Shown here one piece after another: positions 42,570-53,739 of a stretch of DNA of 64,000 nucleotides. Origin of the DNA: Candidatus Alistipes intestinigallinarum (lineage in GTDB: Bacteria; Bacteroidota; Bacteroidia; Bacteroidales; Rikenellaceae). The notes under the pieces were generated by a model. The model was not told the origin of the DNA and did no database searches. It saw only the letters and a list, made by a program, of their open reading frames with translations. The translations under genes and the position numbers were made by a program. The stretch's first letter is position 1, and each line of letters opens with the position of its first letter. The stretch spans positions 1 to 64,000 of the forward strand of contig DXDA01000080.1 in the NCBI GenBank assembly GCA_019115745.1, given 5' to 3'.

Positions 42570-44140
42570 AGGGCCGTCGGAAGATTCTCCGCCTCAGGCA
42601 GAACCTCGTAGATATTCTTGGAGCGCACCGCAAAGCGCGTCCAGTCATTGAAGTTGAAGTAGCGCACCACCCACGCCGGATAGGGGCTCCAGACGACTTT
42701 GCGCAACGTCAGCGGGGCCGTCTCAGCCAGCGTCGGGTCCGGGGAGAGGATCACCACCTGCCGTCCGGCGGCCGTAAGCTGCCGCGCCTCGGCTTCCAGT
42801 TCGGTCGGTGTCGCACAGTGGCGCAGGTCGAGATTCGCGGGCATGTAGTAGCGGGCCTCGACCACCCGGGCCGGTTCCGAGAAGCGCTGCATCCGGCTGT
42901 AATAGGTCGCCTCGTCGGAGAGGTTCAGCGCCACGGCCTCGCCTTTGTCGCGGCAATACGCCCGCATCACGCGATAGAAGTAGATATCGGGGGTCGGCTG
43001 CGTCAGGTTATAGCACATCGCCCCGAGGTTCATCACCGCCAAGAGTCCCAGCGCCCAGCGCCAGCCCCGCCCCGCAAAGCGATCGCCCGCCCCGCGGAAC
43101 AGCTCCACGAGAAACCACGGCACGAAGAAGAGCGCCGGGAAGAAGAAGCGGATCTCCTTGTGTGCAAGGAAGAAGTGGACGAGCAGGAAGGGCACGAGCA
43201 TCCAGGTCACGACATGCCGGGGATGTCTCCAGAAGAAGCGGAGCGTGGCGAGGAGGGCCAGCAGTCCGAAGAAGATCCCGCCTTCGAGCACCGGGGCCGT
43301 GAGGTAGTACCACCAGGGTTCGTGGCGGAACTGGTCCATTCGGGCGTTGAGGATGTTCTCCTGGAGGTAGTTCCACGGCGCACAGGTCCATTCGCCGTAG
43401 AGCCAGCGGTCGGCCAGCAGCCCGAGGGCCAGCATCACGACGACGCCCGGCACCATCCCGGCATAGAGACGCCAGCGGCGGCTGAAAAACAACAGCCAGA
43501 TGCCGTATCCGAGCAGGGCGAAACCGGTCTGGAAACGCACGATGAAGGTCGCCCCGGCGACGGCTCCCAGCAGCACGCCCCAGGCGAATTCACGACGGCG
43601 GCCTGCCCGGGCATCGAACGCTCCGCACTCCAGGCCGCGGCTGTAGCGGATCGTCAGGGAGGCCAGCAGCAGGAACAGGTTGCCCGAGAGCATCTCGGCG
43701 CTGAAGTGGACGTGGAGATAGGCCATGAACCAGAGGAAGAAGCCCAGCACGAGGAACCATTTGCGCTGCGTCTCGGAGGTCAGTTCGTCGCGCACCGTGC
43801 GGTAGAAGAGGAGCAGCACGGCAACCGACAACAGTCCGCTCAGCAACTGGAGGATGCTCACGGCCAGCCACGGAGACCAGCACCCCATCGCCACCAACAC
43901 GCGCCCCACACACCAGGCCATGAAGGGTTGCACGCCGGAGCGCATCTGCAAGGGGTATTCCCAGGCGAGGTGCTCCTCCGCGGGAGTCCCGAAGAGTTTC
44001 ATGTGGGCATACTCCAGAATCTGATAGTGTTCGTCGGAGTGGTAGGCGCCCCGGCTCAGCAGGGCGTAGAGCAGGGTTACCAGGCACCCGGCCCATAGGA
44101 TCTGCCGGAGGGTAACTCGTCGGAAAAGGGTCGACAACAT
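42566..44140 (-). CDS. polytopic membrane glycosyltransferase (GT22/ALG9-like)
   Basis: 524 residues from ATG 44140 (MLSTLFRRVTLRQILWAG); the upstream extension to 44179 would contain the promoter. About ten hydrophobic segments. Family features: an acidic pair in the first luminal loop (YHSDEHYQILEY), and HKEIRFFFPALFFVPWFL, the HKExRF motif typical of GT22 mannosyltransferases (about 320-337). Would use a lipid-linked sugar donor outside the inner membrane; the acceptor is unknown. The C-terminal third (about 415-524) is soluble. Confidence 0.85.
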   Translation of the reverse strand: MLSTLFRRVTLRQILWAGCLVTLLYALLSRGAYHSDEHYQILEYAHMKLFGTPAEEHLAWEYPLQMRSGVQPFMAWCVGRVLVAMGCWSPWLAVSILQLLSGLLSVAVLLLFYRTVRDELTSETQRKWFLVLGFFLWFMAYLHVHFSAEMLSGNLFLLLASLTIRYSRGLECGAFDARAGRRREFAWGVLLGAVAGATFIVRFQTGFALLGYGIWLLFFSRRWRLYAGMVPGVVVMLALGLLADRWLYGEWTCAPWNYLQENILNARMDQFRHEPWWYYLTAPVLEGGIFFGLLALLATLRFFWRHPRHVVTWMLVPFLLVHFFLAHKEIRFFFPALFFVPWFLVELFRGAGDRFAGRGWRWALGLLAVMNLGAMCYNLTQPTPDIYFYRVMRAYCRDKGEAVALNLSDEATYYSRMQRFSEPARVVEARYYMPANLDLRHCATPTELEAEARQLTAAGRQVVILSPDPTLAETAPLTLRKVVWSPYPAWVVRYFNFNDWTRFAVRSKNIYEVLPEAENLPTAL

Positions 44141-44165
44141 GGGGACAACGGTTTCTTTCGGAGTG

Positions 44166-44173
44166 CAAAAATA
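44166..44173 (-). promoter_or_regulatory. -7 box of the GT22-like gene
   Basis: TATTTTTG on the minus strand, 25 bases before the ATG at 44140. No clear -33. Confidence 0.5.
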
Positions 44174-44203
44174 AGTCAAAATCCGCGATTTACCGCCTTT
44201 TTC

Positions 44204-44245
44204 AAAAAAAAACGGAGGAACAGGGATTCGACCTGTTCCTCCGTT
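44204..44245 (-). terminator. terminator of the nuo operon
   Basis: On the minus strand a 14-base perfect stem (AACGGAGGAACAGG 44245-44232 with CCTGTTCCTCCGTT 44224-44211), then at least seven further T. Confidence 0.9.
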
Positions 44246-44263
44246 TCAGGGAGTCTGCGCCGT

Positions 44264-45691
44264 TCAAAGCCCGAAGGCCAAGGCGTTGATGCCGTCGTAG
44301 ACGGCGCTCACCACGCCCAGCAGCAGCACCCCGGCCATGCAGAGGGCCAGGCTCAGGCGCGTATAGTTGTCGCTGCGGAACGTAGCGATCGGCTCGTCCG
44401 ACGGGGTGATGAACATCGCCTTGACGATCAGCAGGTAGTAGTAGAGCGAAATCACCGTGTTGAGCAGGGCGATGAAGACCAGCACGTAGAAACCCGACTG
44501 GAACGCTGCGGTGAAGACGAAAAACTTCGAGAAGAAGCCCGCGAAGGGCGGGATGCCCGCCAGCGAGAAGAGCGCCAGCATCATCATCACGGCCAGCCGG
44601 GGATTCGTGCGGTAGAAGCCGTTGTAGTCCTCCAGCGAGACCTTGCCGCCCGAGTGCTGCTCGACGGTCGACAGCACGCCGAAGACCGCCAGGTTGGCCG
44701 CCATGTAGACCAGCACGTAGAAGACCAGCGAGGTCATGCCCAGCGGCGAACCGCCGATGACGGCCAGCATGATGTAGCCGGCCTGCGAGATCGACGAAAA
44801 GGCCATGAAGCGTTTCAGGTCCTTCTGCCGCAGGGCAAAGAGGTTGGCCACGGTGATGCTCAGCACCGTGACGACCCACAGCAGCATCTGCCACTCCTCA
44901 ACGAGCGGCGCGAAGACCTTGACCAGCGTCGTGAAGAGCGCGAACGCCGCGGCAGCCTTCGAAACCACCGAGAGGTACGACGTGACGGTCGTCGGAGCGC
45001 CCTGGTAGGCGTCAGCCGTCCAGAGGTGGAACGGCACGAGCGAGATCTTGAAGCCCAGCCCCGAGAAGAAGAAGACCATCGACATGATCACGAGCGGCGA
45101 GGCGGTCAGTCGGGCCGCCATGTCGTCGAAGTAGAGCGTGCCGGTCGTACCGTAGAGGAACGAGATGCCGAAGAGCATCAGTCCGCTCGAAAAGAGGGCG
45201 CAGAGGATGTATTTCGCCCCGGCCTCGGCCGAGTGGTGCTTGTACTTGTCGAAGGCCACCAGGCAGGCCATCGGCACCGAAGCCAGTTCGAGTCCGATGA
45301 AGAACATCAGGAAGTGGCCCGCCGAGATCATGAAGTACATGCCCAGCAGCGTCGAGAGAGTCAGGATGTAGAACTCGCCCTGTTTGTGGCGGGTATCCTC
45401 GCGCTGCAGCCACTGATCGGCCTGCAGGCAGACGATCAGCGCGCCGATCGAAAGGATGCTCTTCACCACCCCGGACATCGGGGTGTAGCGGAACATCCCG
45501 CCGAAGAGCTCACCCTCGGGACCCGGGATGAGATTGACCAGAACCTGCGCGGTCAGCAACACGCACGTCACGGCCGAAAACCAGCGGTGACCGCGCTCGC
45601 CGGCGATCAGGTCGTAGAGGAAGACAAGGACGAGAATGGCCGTGAGGGTCAGTTCGGCCCGCATCAGCGGAAATATCGAGGTGTAGTCCAT
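44264..45691 (-). CDS. nuoN: NADH-quinone oxidoreductase subunit N
   Basis: 475 residues, about 14 membrane helices. Antiporter-like proton-pumping subunit of complex I. The proton_antipo_M core is visible: [60 protein letters not shown] (with the channel Lys/His residues), then [20 protein letters not shown]. Last gene of the operon, 7 bases after nuoM, then the terminator. Confidence 0.96.
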   Translation of the reverse strand: MDYTSIFPLMRAELTLTAILVLVFLYDLIAGERGHRWFSAVTCVLLTAQVLVNLIPGPEGELFGGMFRYTPMSGVVKSILSIGALIVCLQADQWLQREDTRHKQGEFYILTLSTLLGMYFMISAGHFLMFFIGLELASVPMACLVAFDKYKHHSAEAGAKYILCALFSSGLMLFGISFLYGTTGTLYFDDMAARLTASPLVIMSMVFFFSGLGFKISLVPFHLWTADAYQGAPTTVTSYLSVVSKAAAAFALFTTLVKVFAPLVEEWQMLLWVVTVLSITVANLFALRQKDLKRFMAFSSISQAGYIMLAVIGGSPLGMTSLVFYVLVYMAANLAVFGVLSTVEQHSGGKVSLEDYNGFYRTNPRLAVMMMLALFSLAGIPPFAGFFSKFFVFTAAFQSGFYVLVFIALLNTVISLYYYLLIVKAMFITPSDEPIATFRSDNYTRLSLALCMAGVLLLGVVSAVYDGINALAFGL

Positions 45692-45698
45692 ACGCTTA

Positions 45699-47183
45699 TC
45701 AGCTCAAAATGTGTGCAATGAGTTCCGAGACGCTGCCGCGGATCAGGTCGCTCACCCACAGCGGGGCGAGACCCATCCCGGCAATGGCCACGACGAGGCA
45801 GATCACCGCAAAGCGTTCGTCCCACGTGGCGTCGGAGAGTTTCAGGTGTTCGGGGTTCCGGCACGTGCCGTAGAGGATCCGCCCGACGACGCGCAGGATG
45901 TAGACCGCCGTGATGACGATCGACGTGCAGGCGATGACGGTCACCACGCGATGGAACGTATCGGCGTTCATGAAGGCGCCGTTGAAGATCGTCATCTCGG
46001 CCACGAAGCCGCTCAGGCCCGGCAGTCCGAGGTTCGCCAGACCGGCGATCACATACCCCACGGCGAGGAAGGGCATCACCTTCATCAGACCGCTCAACTG
46101 ACGCACGTCGCGCGTGTGGGTGCGGCCGTAGATCATGCCGATCAGCGCGAAGAAGAGCGCCGTCATCAGACCGTGGCTCAGCATCTGCAGGATGGCGCCC
46201 GTCGAGGCCGTGGTGTTCATCATCAGGATGGCGAAGAGCACCAGACCGCAGTGCGAGACCGAAGAGTAGGCGTTGATGTACTTCAGGTCGGTCTGCACGC
46301 AGGCCGAGAAGGCGCCGTAGACCACCGAGATGGTCGTCAGGATGATGAAGATCCAGCTCAGCTCGTGGGCCGCGTCGGGCAGCAGGTACATCGCCACGCG
46401 GAAGCAGCCGTAGCCGCCGAGCTTCATCAGCACCCCGGCGTGGAGCATCGAGACGGCCGTCGGGGCCGAGGCGTGACCGTCAGGGCTCCACGTATGGAAG
46501 GGGAACAGGGCCCCCAGCACGCCGAATCCCACGAAGACCAGCGGGAACCAGATGCGCTGCAGCTCAACGGGGATGTTGTGCAGCGCGGCGATCTCCTGGA
46601 CGTTCATCGTCGTGGCTCCGGCGCCGAAGTAGATGCCCAGGATGCCGATCAGCAGCAGCGCCGAACCGCCCATGAGCATCAGCGTCAGCTTCATGGCCGA
46701 ATACTCCTTGCGGCCGCTGCCCCAGACGCCGATCAAGAGGTACATCGGGATCAGCGCCACCTCGTAGAACATGAACATCGTGAAGAGGTCGACCGAGATG
46801 AAGAATCCGAAGACCCCGACGCTCAGCAGGCAGAACCACAGGAAATAGGCCTTCACGTCCTTCTGCATCTGCCACGAGGCGAAGGTTCCCGTGAAGACGA
46901 TGATGGCCGAGAGCAGCAGCATGGCCACCGAGATGCCGTCGACACCCACGGCGTAGTGGATGTTGAGCGGGGCGTACCACACGACGCTGTCGGTCAGGAG
47001 CATCTGGGCCGTTTCACCCGCCTCGCGCAGCCCGAGATAGCGGAAGACAAGCGCCACGGCCAGCACCAGCAGCACCGTCGAACCCGTGACCATCACGGCA
47101 TGGATCTGCCGCCGCGACTTCGAGAGCCACAGCCCCAGCATCATCACCAGGGGCACGGCAGGAAACAGGGATAGTATATTCAT
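45699..47183 (-). CDS. nuoM: NADH-quinone oxidoreductase subunit M
   Basis: 494 residues, about 14 helices. Key stretches: [25 protein letters not shown] (conserved membrane Glu), [39 protein letters not shown], and [19 protein letters not shown]. Proton-pumping antiporter-like subunit. 12 bases after nuoL. Confidence 0.97.
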   Translation of the reverse strand: MNILSLFPAVPLVMMLGLWLSKSRRQIHAVMVTGSTVLLVLAVALVFRYLGLREAGETAQMLLTDSVVWYAPLNIHYAVGVDGISVAMLLLSAIIVFTGTFASWQMQKDVKAYFLWFCLLSVGVFGFFISVDLFTMFMFYEVALIPMYLLIGVWGSGRKEYSAMKLTLMLMGGSALLLIGILGIYFGAGATTMNVQEIAALHNIPVELQRIWFPLVFVGFGVLGALFPFHTWSPDGHASAPTAVSMLHAGVLMKLGGYGCFRVAMYLLPDAAHELSWIFIILTTISVVYGAFSACVQTDLKYINAYSSVSHCGLVLFAILMMNTTASTGAILQMLSHGLMTALFFALIGMIYGRTHTRDVRQLSGLMKVMPFLAVGYVIAGLANLGLPGLSGFVAEMTIFNGAFMNADTFHRVVTVIACTSIVITAVYILRVVGRILYGTCRNPEHLKLSDATWDERFAVICLVVAIAGMGLAPLWVSDLIRGSVSELIAHILS

Positions 47184-47195
47184 AACACGTTCCGA

Positions 47196-49088
47196 TTAGC
47201 AGATGAGAAGAATCAGGATCGTCAGCCCCAGCGCACCGCCGAGGAACCAGATGCAGTAGCGCTGCACACTGCCGCTCTGCATCTCGCGGATCAGGCAGGC
47301 GGCACCGTTCGTGGCGCTGGCCAGCAGGTTCAGGAAGCCGTCGACCACGTGGCGGTCAAACCACGCAATCGGGGTCGAGATGCAGGCGAAGATCACCCGG
47401 TGGGTGATGAACTGATAGATTTCGTCGATGTAGAAGCGGTGGTAAGCCGCGCGGTGCAGGCCGCTGAACCTTTCGGCCAGCCGGTCGGCCACGGGCTGCT
47501 TCTCCCGGGCGTACATCCACGTGGCCAGCGCGATGGCCACGACGGCCACGCAGAGGCTGATGGCCGCCACGCCGCCGTCGATGTGGATCGTGTAGGCCAG
47601 CCCGTCGGCCGAAACGAACCGTCCGAAGGGAATGAAGCCCGCCACACAGGTCACCGCCGCGAGGATCAGCAGCGGAAGGGTCATCGTCAGGGGGGCCTCG
47701 TGGGGCGTATGGGCGGCGTGGAGCTCACGGTTCTCGCGGCCCCAGAAGATGCCATAGTAGAGACGGAACATGTAGAAGGCCGTCAGTCCGGCGATGGCCG
47801 TCATCACCCACCCCATCACGGGGCTGAACGCGAAGCAGGCCGTGAGGATCTCATCCTTCGAGAAGAAGCCGCTGAAGGGCCAGATACCCGCAATGGCCAG
47901 GCAGGCCACGAGGAACGTCACGTGCGTCAGCGGCATGTACTTGCGCAGACCGCCCATCGTCGACATCTCGTTCGAGTGCACGGCGTGGATGATCGCACCG
48001 GCCCCGAGGAACAACAGCGCCTTGAACATCGCGTGGGTGAAGAGGTGGAACATCGAGGCCATGTAGCCCAGACCGCCCGTGTGGGAGTCGTTCGACGTGC
48101 AGACACCCAGCGCCACGATCATGAAGCCGATCTGCGAGATGGTACTGAAGGCCAGCACGCGCTTGATGTCGCTCTGCACGCAGGCCACCACGGCGGCATA
48201 CAGCGCCGTGAAGGCGCCGATGTAGGCCGTCCAGTGCAGCACCTCGGGGGCGTAGCCGATGAACAGGGGGAACATCCGCGCCACGAGGTAGACGCCCGCA
48301 ACGACCATCGTCGCGGCATGGATCAGCGCCGAGACCGGCGTCGGGCCCTCCATGGCATCGGGCAGCCAGATGTGCAGCGGGAACATGGCACTCTTGCCCG
48401 CACCGCCGATGAACATCAGCCCCAGCGCCAGCGGAATCATCGCACCGGCCGCAGCCAGCGTCGAGGCGGCCGGCGTAAAGGTGAAGGTCCCGGCGTAGTA
48501 GCCGTAGACGAGGATGCCGATCAAAAAGCCCAGGTCGGCGAAGCGCGTCACGATGAAGGCCTTCTTCGAGGCGGCGATCGCCTCAGGCTTCGTGTAGTAG
48601 AAGCCGATCAGCAGGTAGGAGCTGACGCCCACCAGCTCCCAGAAGAGGTACATCTGGAAGATGTTCGTCGCCACGACCAGCCCCATCATGCTCATCGTGA
48701 ACAACGACAGGAAGGCGTAGTAGCGCTGGAAGCCCCGCTCGCCCTTCATGTAGCCGAACGAGTAGATGTGGACCATGAGCGAGACGGTGGAGATCACCAC
48801 CAGCATCATCACCGAGATCGGGTCGAGCAGTACGCCCAGGTCGATATGCAGGTCGCCCGAGATGGGCAGCCAGACCGTATTCCACGGAATGACGGTCGGG
48901 AAGACCCCGGAGGCGTCACGCCCCGCCGCAAAGTATTCGTAAGCCGTCGTATAGCTCAGCACCGTCACCACGGCCAGCACGGCCGTTCCGATGGCCCCCG
49001 CCACCACGGGCCGGAGCTTCATGCCCGCGAGCCCCAGCAGGAGGAAGCTCACGAAGGGCAGCAACAGAATCAGAATCGTATATTCCAT
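47196..49088 (-). CDS. nuoL: NADH-quinone oxidoreductase subunit L
   Basis: 630 residues. Antiporter-like subunit with about 16 helices, including the C-terminal lateral helix region (about 520-630). Key stretches: YLFWELVGVSSYLLIGFYYTKPEAIAASKKAFIVTRFADLGFLIG, GGAGKSAMFPLHIWLPDAMEGPTPVSALIHAATMVVAGVYLVAR, and VLAFSTISQIGFMIVALG. 16 bases after nuoK. Confidence 0.97.
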   Translation of the reverse strand: MEYTILILLLPFVSFLLLGLAGMKLRPVVAGAIGTAVLAVVTVLSYTTAYEYFAAGRDASGVFPTVIPWNTVWLPISGDLHIDLGVLLDPISVMMLVVISTVSLMVHIYSFGYMKGERGFQRYYAFLSLFTMSMMGLVVATNIFQMYLFWELVGVSSYLLIGFYYTKPEAIAASKKAFIVTRFADLGFLIGILVYGYYAGTFTFTPAASTLAAAGAMIPLALGLMFIGGAGKSAMFPLHIWLPDAMEGPTPVSALIHAATMVVAGVYLVARMFPLFIGYAPEVLHWTAYIGAFTALYAAVVACVQSDIKRVLAFSTISQIGFMIVALGVCTSNDSHTGGLGYMASMFHLFTHAMFKALLFLGAGAIIHAVHSNEMSTMGGLRKYMPLTHVTFLVACLAIAGIWPFSGFFSKDEILTACFAFSPVMGWVMTAIAGLTAFYMFRLYYGIFWGRENRELHAAHTPHEAPLTMTLPLLILAAVTCVAGFIPFGRFVSADGLAYTIHIDGGVAAISLCVAVVAIALATWMYAREKQPVADRLAERFSGLHRAAYHRFYIDEIYQFITHRVIFACISTPIAWFDRHVVDGFLNLLASATNGAACLIREMQSGSVQRYCIWFLGGALGLTILILLIC

Positions 49089-49104
49089 AAGCGTTCGCAG
49101 AGGA

Positions 49105-49413
49105 TTACCACTTCATCTCCCGCAGGTTCTTGACCTCGATGTTGCGGATGTTGCGGTAGATGTTGATGATGATGGCGATGGCCACGGCGGTCTCCGCGGC
49201 GCTCACGCCGATGGCAAAGAGCGAGAAGAAGAAGCCTTCGAGCTGACCCGGGAAGAGGAACCGGTTGAAGACCACGAAGTTAATATCCACCGAGTTGAGA
49301 ATCAGTTCCACGGAGATCAGCATCGCCAGCAGGTTGCGGCGCGTGACGAAACCGTAGATGCCCACGAACATCAGGATCGTGGAGACGACGAGGTAATATT
49401 CCATTTTTATCAT
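49105..49413 (-). CDS. nuoK: NADH-quinone oxidoreductase subunit K
   Basis: 102 residues, three membrane helices. Characteristic NLLAMLISVELILNSVDINFVVFN (conserved membrane Glu) and VSAAETAVAIAIIINIYRN (second Glu). 13 bases after nuoJ. Confidence 0.97.
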   Translation of the reverse strand: MIKMEYYLVVSTILMFVGIYGFVTRRNLLAMLISVELILNSVDINFVVFNRFLFPGQLEGFFFSLFAIGVSAAETAVAIAIIINIYRNIRNIEVKNLREMKW

Positions 49414-49426
49414 AGCCGTACTTGTT

Positions 49427-49936
49427 TTAGCGTTTGCGCGCGATCAGGATACCGCCCACGATGCAGGCCAGCAGCAGCACGCTGATGACCTCGAAGGGCA
49501 GCACGTAACCGTATTTGTCGGCACTCATCAACGCATGGCCGATGGTCTGGACGTTGAGTTCGCCGTGTTCGAAGTGCTGCGGCAGGAAGTCGTGGCGCAG
49601 CATCACCCAGAGGCAGATCCCCAGGCTCACCACCGTGGCGATCAATCCCGCGACGAGCTTGTAGCCCTTCAGGTCGGGGGCCTTGTCGCCCTGGCTCGAC
49701 GTCAGCAGGATCGAGAAGACGTAGAGCACCGTGATACCGCCGGCGTAGATCAGCAACTGCACCGCCCCGAGGAACGAATAGTTGAGCTGGAAGTAGATCC
49801 CGGCCGTGCCGAAGAGCACGAACAACAGGTAGGTCGCAGCCCGCAGGATACGCTTGGTCGTCGCCGCCAGCACGGCACTCACGCAGATGAAGAGTGCGAG
49901 AATGATGAAGACAATCAGTTCGAGCGTGATTTCCAT
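49427..49936 (-). CDS. nuoJ: NADH-quinone oxidoreductase subunit J
   Basis: 169 residues, five helices. The hallmark FGTAGIYFQLNYSFLGAVQLLIYAGGITVLYVFSILL (about 43-79) is intact. C-terminus: LPFEVISVLLLACIVGGILIARK. 3 bases after nuoI. Confidence 0.96.
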   Translation of the reverse strand: MEITLELIVFIILALFICVSAVLAATTKRILRAATYLLFVLFGTAGIYFQLNYSFLGAVQLLIYAGGITVLYVFSILLTSSQGDKAPDLKGYKLVAGLIATVVSLGICLWVMLRHDFLPQHFEHGELNVQTIGHALMSADKYGYVLPFEVISVLLLACIVGGILIARKR

Positions 49937-49939
49937 GGC

Positions 49940-50374
49940 TTAGCGATTGAGTTGTTTGACGAGTTTTTCGCGGGTGAAGACCGCATGTTCGAACTGCTGG
50001 GAGAAGCGGATGGCTCCCGTCGGGCAACTGTTCACGCACAGATGGCAGAACATGCACGAGCCCAGGTCGTATTCGTAACGCACGAGGCGTTTCTTCGACT
50101 TGCCCGTTTCGGGGTCGGTGACCATCTCGGTCGTAAGGCGGATCGTGCCGTTCGGGCAGTTCGTCTGGCACAGCCCGCAGGCGATGCACTTGTTGTGTCC
50201 TTCGGCGTCGTGCGGCATGGTCAGTTCGCCGCAGAAGCGGTCGTACATCTTCAGCGTCGCCCGGTTCTCGGGGTACTGTTCCGTGACCTTCGGCGTGAAG
50301 AACTCCCTGAACGTAACTTTCAGGCCCGTAGCCAGGCTGCCGATCCCCTGGAAGAGTCCTTTGATATAGCTCAT
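49940..50374 (-). CDS. nuoI: NADH-quinone oxidoreductase subunit I (2x[4Fe-4S])
   Basis: 144 residues from ATG 50374 (MSYIKGLFQGIGSLATGLKV). Two ferredoxin-type clusters: CIACGLCQTNCP (about 63-74) and CMFCHLCVNSCP (about 108-119). Carries electrons to NuoB (N2). In a complex lacking NuoEFG, this subunit is the probable entry point for electrons from ferredoxin or another donor. 2 bases after nuoH. Confidence 0.96.
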   Translation of the reverse strand: MSYIKGLFQGIGSLATGLKVTFREFFTPKVTEQYPENRATLKMYDRFCGELTMPHDAEGHNKCIACGLCQTNCPNGTIRLTTEMVTDPETGKSKKRLVRYEYDLGSCMFCHLCVNSCPTGAIRFSQQFEHAVFTREKLVKQLNR

Positions 50375-50376
50375 AA

Positions 50377-51453
50377 TCAGAAATGCAGTTTGAATACGAC
50401 GACAATGACCATCAGCAGCAGGTTCACCAGCCCGATCGGCACGAGGTATTTCCATTCGAGGGTCAGGATCTGGTCGATGCGCAGCCGCGGGAAGGTCCAC
50501 TTGATCCACATCAGCAGCCACACCACGAAGAAGGCCTTGGCGAAGAACCACACGAAGCCCGGGATGTAGTCCATCACGGTGTTGAAGCCCTCCCAGCCGG
50601 GGATGTGCAGCGGCATCCAGCCTCCGAGGAAGATCGTGGCCGCCACGCCCGAGATGATGAACAGGTTGACGAACTCCGCCACGTAGAACAGGCCGAAGTG
50701 CATACCCGAATACTCGGTATGGTATCCGGCCGTGAGCTCCGATTCGGCTTCCGGAAGGTCGAACGGTCCGCGGTTGACCTCGGCATTGCCCGCAATGAGG
50801 TAGATCACGAAGGCGATCAGTGCCGGAATGTGGCCCTTGAAGAGAAACCATCCGTCGGCCTGCCGCAAGACGATCTCGGAGAACTGCATCGTGTCGGTCA
50901 GCACGACGATCGTCAGGATCGACAGGCCGATCGACAGCTCGTAGGAGATCATCTGCGCACCGCTTCGCATGGCACCGATGAGCGAATACTTGTTGTTCGA
51001 GCTCCACCCGGCCAGCAGGATGCCCACCACGCCGATCGACGAGGCGGCCATCAGGAAAAAGACGCCGACGTTGAAGTCGAGAATCTCCAGCCCGCGCGCC
51101 ACGGGCAGGCAGGCGAAGGCCAGGACCGAAGCCAGAATGACGATATAGGGGGCCAGGTTATAGAGGAAACGGTCCGAATGACGGATGGTGATGATCTCCT
51201 TGGTCAACATCTTCAGCACGTCGCAGAAGACCTGCACCGTGCCCCACGGCCCCACACGCATCGGGCCCAGACGGCACTGGAACGCCGCACACACCTTGCG
51301 CTCCATGAAGATCATCACGATGGCGATCACGGCGTACAGCAACAGCAGACAGACGCCCACGATCACGCATTCGAGGAAGACGGCCAGACCCAGGGGCATC
51401 CACGAGGTCAGCCAGCCGTGGATCCAGCTCGTAATGATGCTGAAATCAAACAT
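50377..51453 (-). CDS. nuoH: NADH-quinone oxidoreductase subunit H
   Basis: 358 residues, eight helices. Quinone-channel subunit: ERKVCAAFQCRLGPMRVGPWGTVQVFCDVLKMLTKE (about 50-85), AEVNRGPFDLPEAESELTAGYHTEYSGMHFGLFYVAEF (about 222-259). Both stretches are diagnostic. 17 bases after nuoCD. Confidence 0.97.
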   Translation of the reverse strand: MFDFSIITSWIHGWLTSWMPLGLAVFLECVIVGVCLLLLYAVIAIVMIFMERKVCAAFQCRLGPMRVGPWGTVQVFCDVLKMLTKEIITIRHSDRFLYNLAPYIVILASVLAFACLPVARGLEILDFNVGVFFLMAASSIGVVGILLAGWSSNNKYSLIGAMRSGAQMISYELSIGLSILTIVVLTDTMQFSEIVLRQADGWFLFKGHIPALIAFVIYLIAGNAEVNRGPFDLPEAESELTAGYHTEYSGMHFGLFYVAEFVNLFIISGVAATIFLGGWMPLHIPGWEGFNTVMDYIPGFVWFFAKAFFVVWLLMWIKWTFPRLRIDQILTLEWKYLVPIGLVNLLLMVIVVVFKLHF

Positions 51454-51470
51454 AATTTCGGTTTTTGCGT

Positions 51471-53090
51471 TTAACGGTCAATATCGGGCACCACGTAGTC
51501 GAGCGTTCCGCCGATGGCGATCAGGTCGGCGATCTTCGTTCCCCGGGCGATGGTCTCCAGGCAGGCGACCAGCGGAAGCCCCGTCGAGCGGAACTTCATG
51601 CGGTAGGGGTACTTGTCGCCCCGGCTCTCGATGAAGACCCCGAACTCGCCGCGGCTCCCCTCGACGGCCGCATAGTAACTGCCCTCGGGAATGCGGATCA
51701 CGGGTTTCATCTTCAGTTGGTATTCCCCCTCGGGGATGTTGTCGATCAACTGCTCGATGATGTTCATACTCTCCTCGATCTCGCGCATACGGACCATGTA
51801 GCGGGCAAAGCAGTCGCCCTCCGAGAAGAGCACCTCGTTGAACTGCACCTTGTCGTAGGCGGCATAGGGGTGACGCTTGCGCACGTCGCAGGCCCACCCC
51901 GAGGCACGGCCCGTACCGCCCGTGGCGCCGAACGAGATGGCATCCTCGCGCGTCAGCACGCCCGTACCCTTCAGACGCTCCTGCGCGATGACGTTTCCAG
52001 TGAAGACCTCGTGGTACTCGCGCAGCTTCGGACGCATGTAGGCGATGAACTCCTTGGTCTTGCGCACGAAATCGGGATGGATGTCGGCCTGCACGCCGCC
52101 GATCGTGTTGTAGGTCTGAATCAGACGGCCTCCGGTGGTCTGCTCCAGGATGTCGAGCACCTTCTCCCGGTCGCGGAAACCGTAGAAGAAGGCCGTCAGG
52201 GCCCCCATGTCCATGCAGAGGCACGAGAAGAAGAGCAGGTGCGAATCGATACGCTGCAGCTCGTCCATGATCGTACGGATGTACTTCACACGCTCCGAGA
52301 CCTCCATGCCGAGCCCCTTTTCGATGCACATGCAGAGCGCGTGGCGGTTCTGCGCGGCGCCGAGGTAGTCCAGACGGTCCGTGAGGGCCAGCGTCTGCGG
52401 GTAGGTCAACTCCTCGCACATCTTCTCGATGCCGCGGTGGATGTAACCGCAATGGGCGTCGAGCTTGCGGATGATCTCGCCTTCGAGCGAGACGCGGAAG
52501 CGCAGCACCCCGTGCGTCGCCGGGTGCTGGGGACCGATGTTGATCACATACTCCTCCTCTTCGAAGAGCACGTTGCGCTTGCGGATGATGCTGCCGTCGG
52601 GCATCAGCTCGAACGACGCCGTACTGTCCTTGGCCACCTCGTTGCTCATGCGCAGGGGATTCTGTGCCGGGTCGTAATCCTTGCGCAAGGGGTAGCCCAC
52701 CCAGTCGTCGCGCAGGAACAGACGCCGCATGTCGGGATGGTTCAGGAAGCGGATCCCGAAGTAGTCGAACGCCTCGCGTTCGTTCAGTTCGGCGGTCTTC
52801 CAGAGGTCGCAGACCGACGCCAGCACCGGATTCTCCCGGTCCGGGGTTACGGTCCGCAGGACGACGTTCTCGCCCGTGGCGGTCGATTCGAGATGGTAGA
52901 CCACGCCGAAGCCCTCCTCGCCCCAGTCCATGCCGGTGAGGCTGCGCAGGAAGTCGAAGCCCTCGTCGTGAAGGCGCCGGGCCAGGTCGTAAAAACGATC
53001 CGCCGGCACGGTGAAGCGCCCGTCGCCCTCCTCCGACCATACGGCCGCGGGTTCCCAGGCCGTGATTTTCGCTTGCAGATTATTGTTCAT
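51471..53090 (-). CDS. nuoCD: fused NADH-quinone oxidoreductase subunits C and D
   Basis: 539 residues. NuoC domain about 1-145 ([64 protein letters not shown]) fused to NuoD about 170-539 ([23 protein letters not shown], then [14 protein letters not shown]-terminus [19 protein letters not shown]). NuoD forms the quinone pocket with NuoB and NuoH. Its start overlaps the nuoB stop by 11 bases. Confidence 0.96.
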   Translation of the reverse strand: MNNNLQAKITAWEPAAVWSEEGDGRFTVPADRFYDLARRLHDEGFDFLRSLTGMDWGEEGFGVVYHLESTATGENVVLRTVTPDRENPVLASVCDLWKTAELNEREAFDYFGIRFLNHPDMRRLFLRDDWVGYPLRKDYDPAQNPLRMSNEVAKDSTASFELMPDGSIIRKRNVLFEEEEYVINIGPQHPATHGVLRFRVSLEGEIIRKLDAHCGYIHRGIEKMCEELTYPQTLALTDRLDYLGAAQNRHALCMCIEKGLGMEVSERVKYIRTIMDELQRIDSHLLFFSCLCMDMGALTAFFYGFRDREKVLDILEQTTGGRLIQTYNTIGGVQADIHPDFVRKTKEFIAYMRPKLREYHEVFTGNVIAQERLKGTGVLTREDAISFGATGGTGRASGWACDVRKRHPYAAYDKVQFNEVLFSEGDCFARYMVRMREIEESMNIIEQLIDNIPEGEYQLKMKPVIRIPEGSYYAAVEGSRGEFGVFIESRGDKYPYRMKFRSTGLPLVACLETIARGTKIADLIAIGGTLDYVVPDIDR

Positions 53091-53739
53091 GGTTCGATTC
53101 TCCTTCTACATTGAGTTCGTTCTTTTCGGCCGTCAGGTCGCGGCGCAGCAGCTTTTCGTACTCCTCCCGGTCGATCTGGCGGTTGACGTCGCCGAAGAAG
53201 CGCTGGACCTTGACCTTGCGCTGCAACTGCATCAGCCCGTAGAGCATCGCCTCGGGACGCGGCGGACAACCCGGAATATAGACATCGACGGGCAGAATCT
53301 TGTCCACACCGTTGACCACGTGGTACGACTTCTTGAACGGGCCGCCGCTGATGGCGCAGCCGCCCGTGGCGATGACGTACTTCGGATCGGCCATCTGGTC
53401 GTAGAGGCGTTTCAACACCGGAGCCATCTTGTGCGTAATGGTCCCGGCCACCATGATGAAGTCGGCCTGGCGCGGAGAGGCGCGGGCCACTTCAAACCCA
53501 AACCGGGCAAAATCGTAGCGGGCGGCACCCACGGCCATGAATTCGATGCCGCAGCAGCTCGTCGCAAAGGTCAGGGGCCAGAGGCTGTTGCTGCGGCCCC
53601 ACTCGATCACCTCGTCGAGACACCCCACGACGACGTTCGTGCCGTTCTCGCGCAGTTCGCGGATCATCGACTCGATGTACTCGTTGTCGTTGAAGTCCTC
53701 GTACTTCATCGACTTGATGCGGGGATTCTTTACTTCCAT
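53080..53739 (-). CDS. nuoB: NADH-quinone oxidoreductase subunit B (cluster N2)
   Basis: 219 residues from ATG 53739 ([21 protein letters not shown]). N2 ligands visible: [19 protein letters not shown] (about 52-70), [24 protein letters not shown] (about 123-146) and [21 protein letters not shown] (about 152-172). A roughly 30-residue N-terminal extension and charged C-tail go beyond the compact form. The frame is open upstream through nuoA; rejected. Confidence 0.96.
   Translation of the reverse strand: MEVKNPRIKSMKYEDFNDNEYIESMIRELRENGTNVVVGCLDEVIEWGRSNSLWPLTFATSCCGIEFMAVGAARYDFARFGFEVARASPRQADFIMVAGTITHKMAPVLKRLYDQMADPKYVIATGGCAISGGPFKKSYHVVNGVDKILPVDVYIPGCPPRPEAMLYGLMQLQRKVKVQRFFGDVNRQIDREEYEKLLRRDLTAEKNELNVEGESNHEQ

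Noticed and set aside
47349..49133. A long frame antisense to nuoL
   Set aside because: Composition is dominated by Arg, His, Glu and Asp, the usual shadow of membrane-protein codons.
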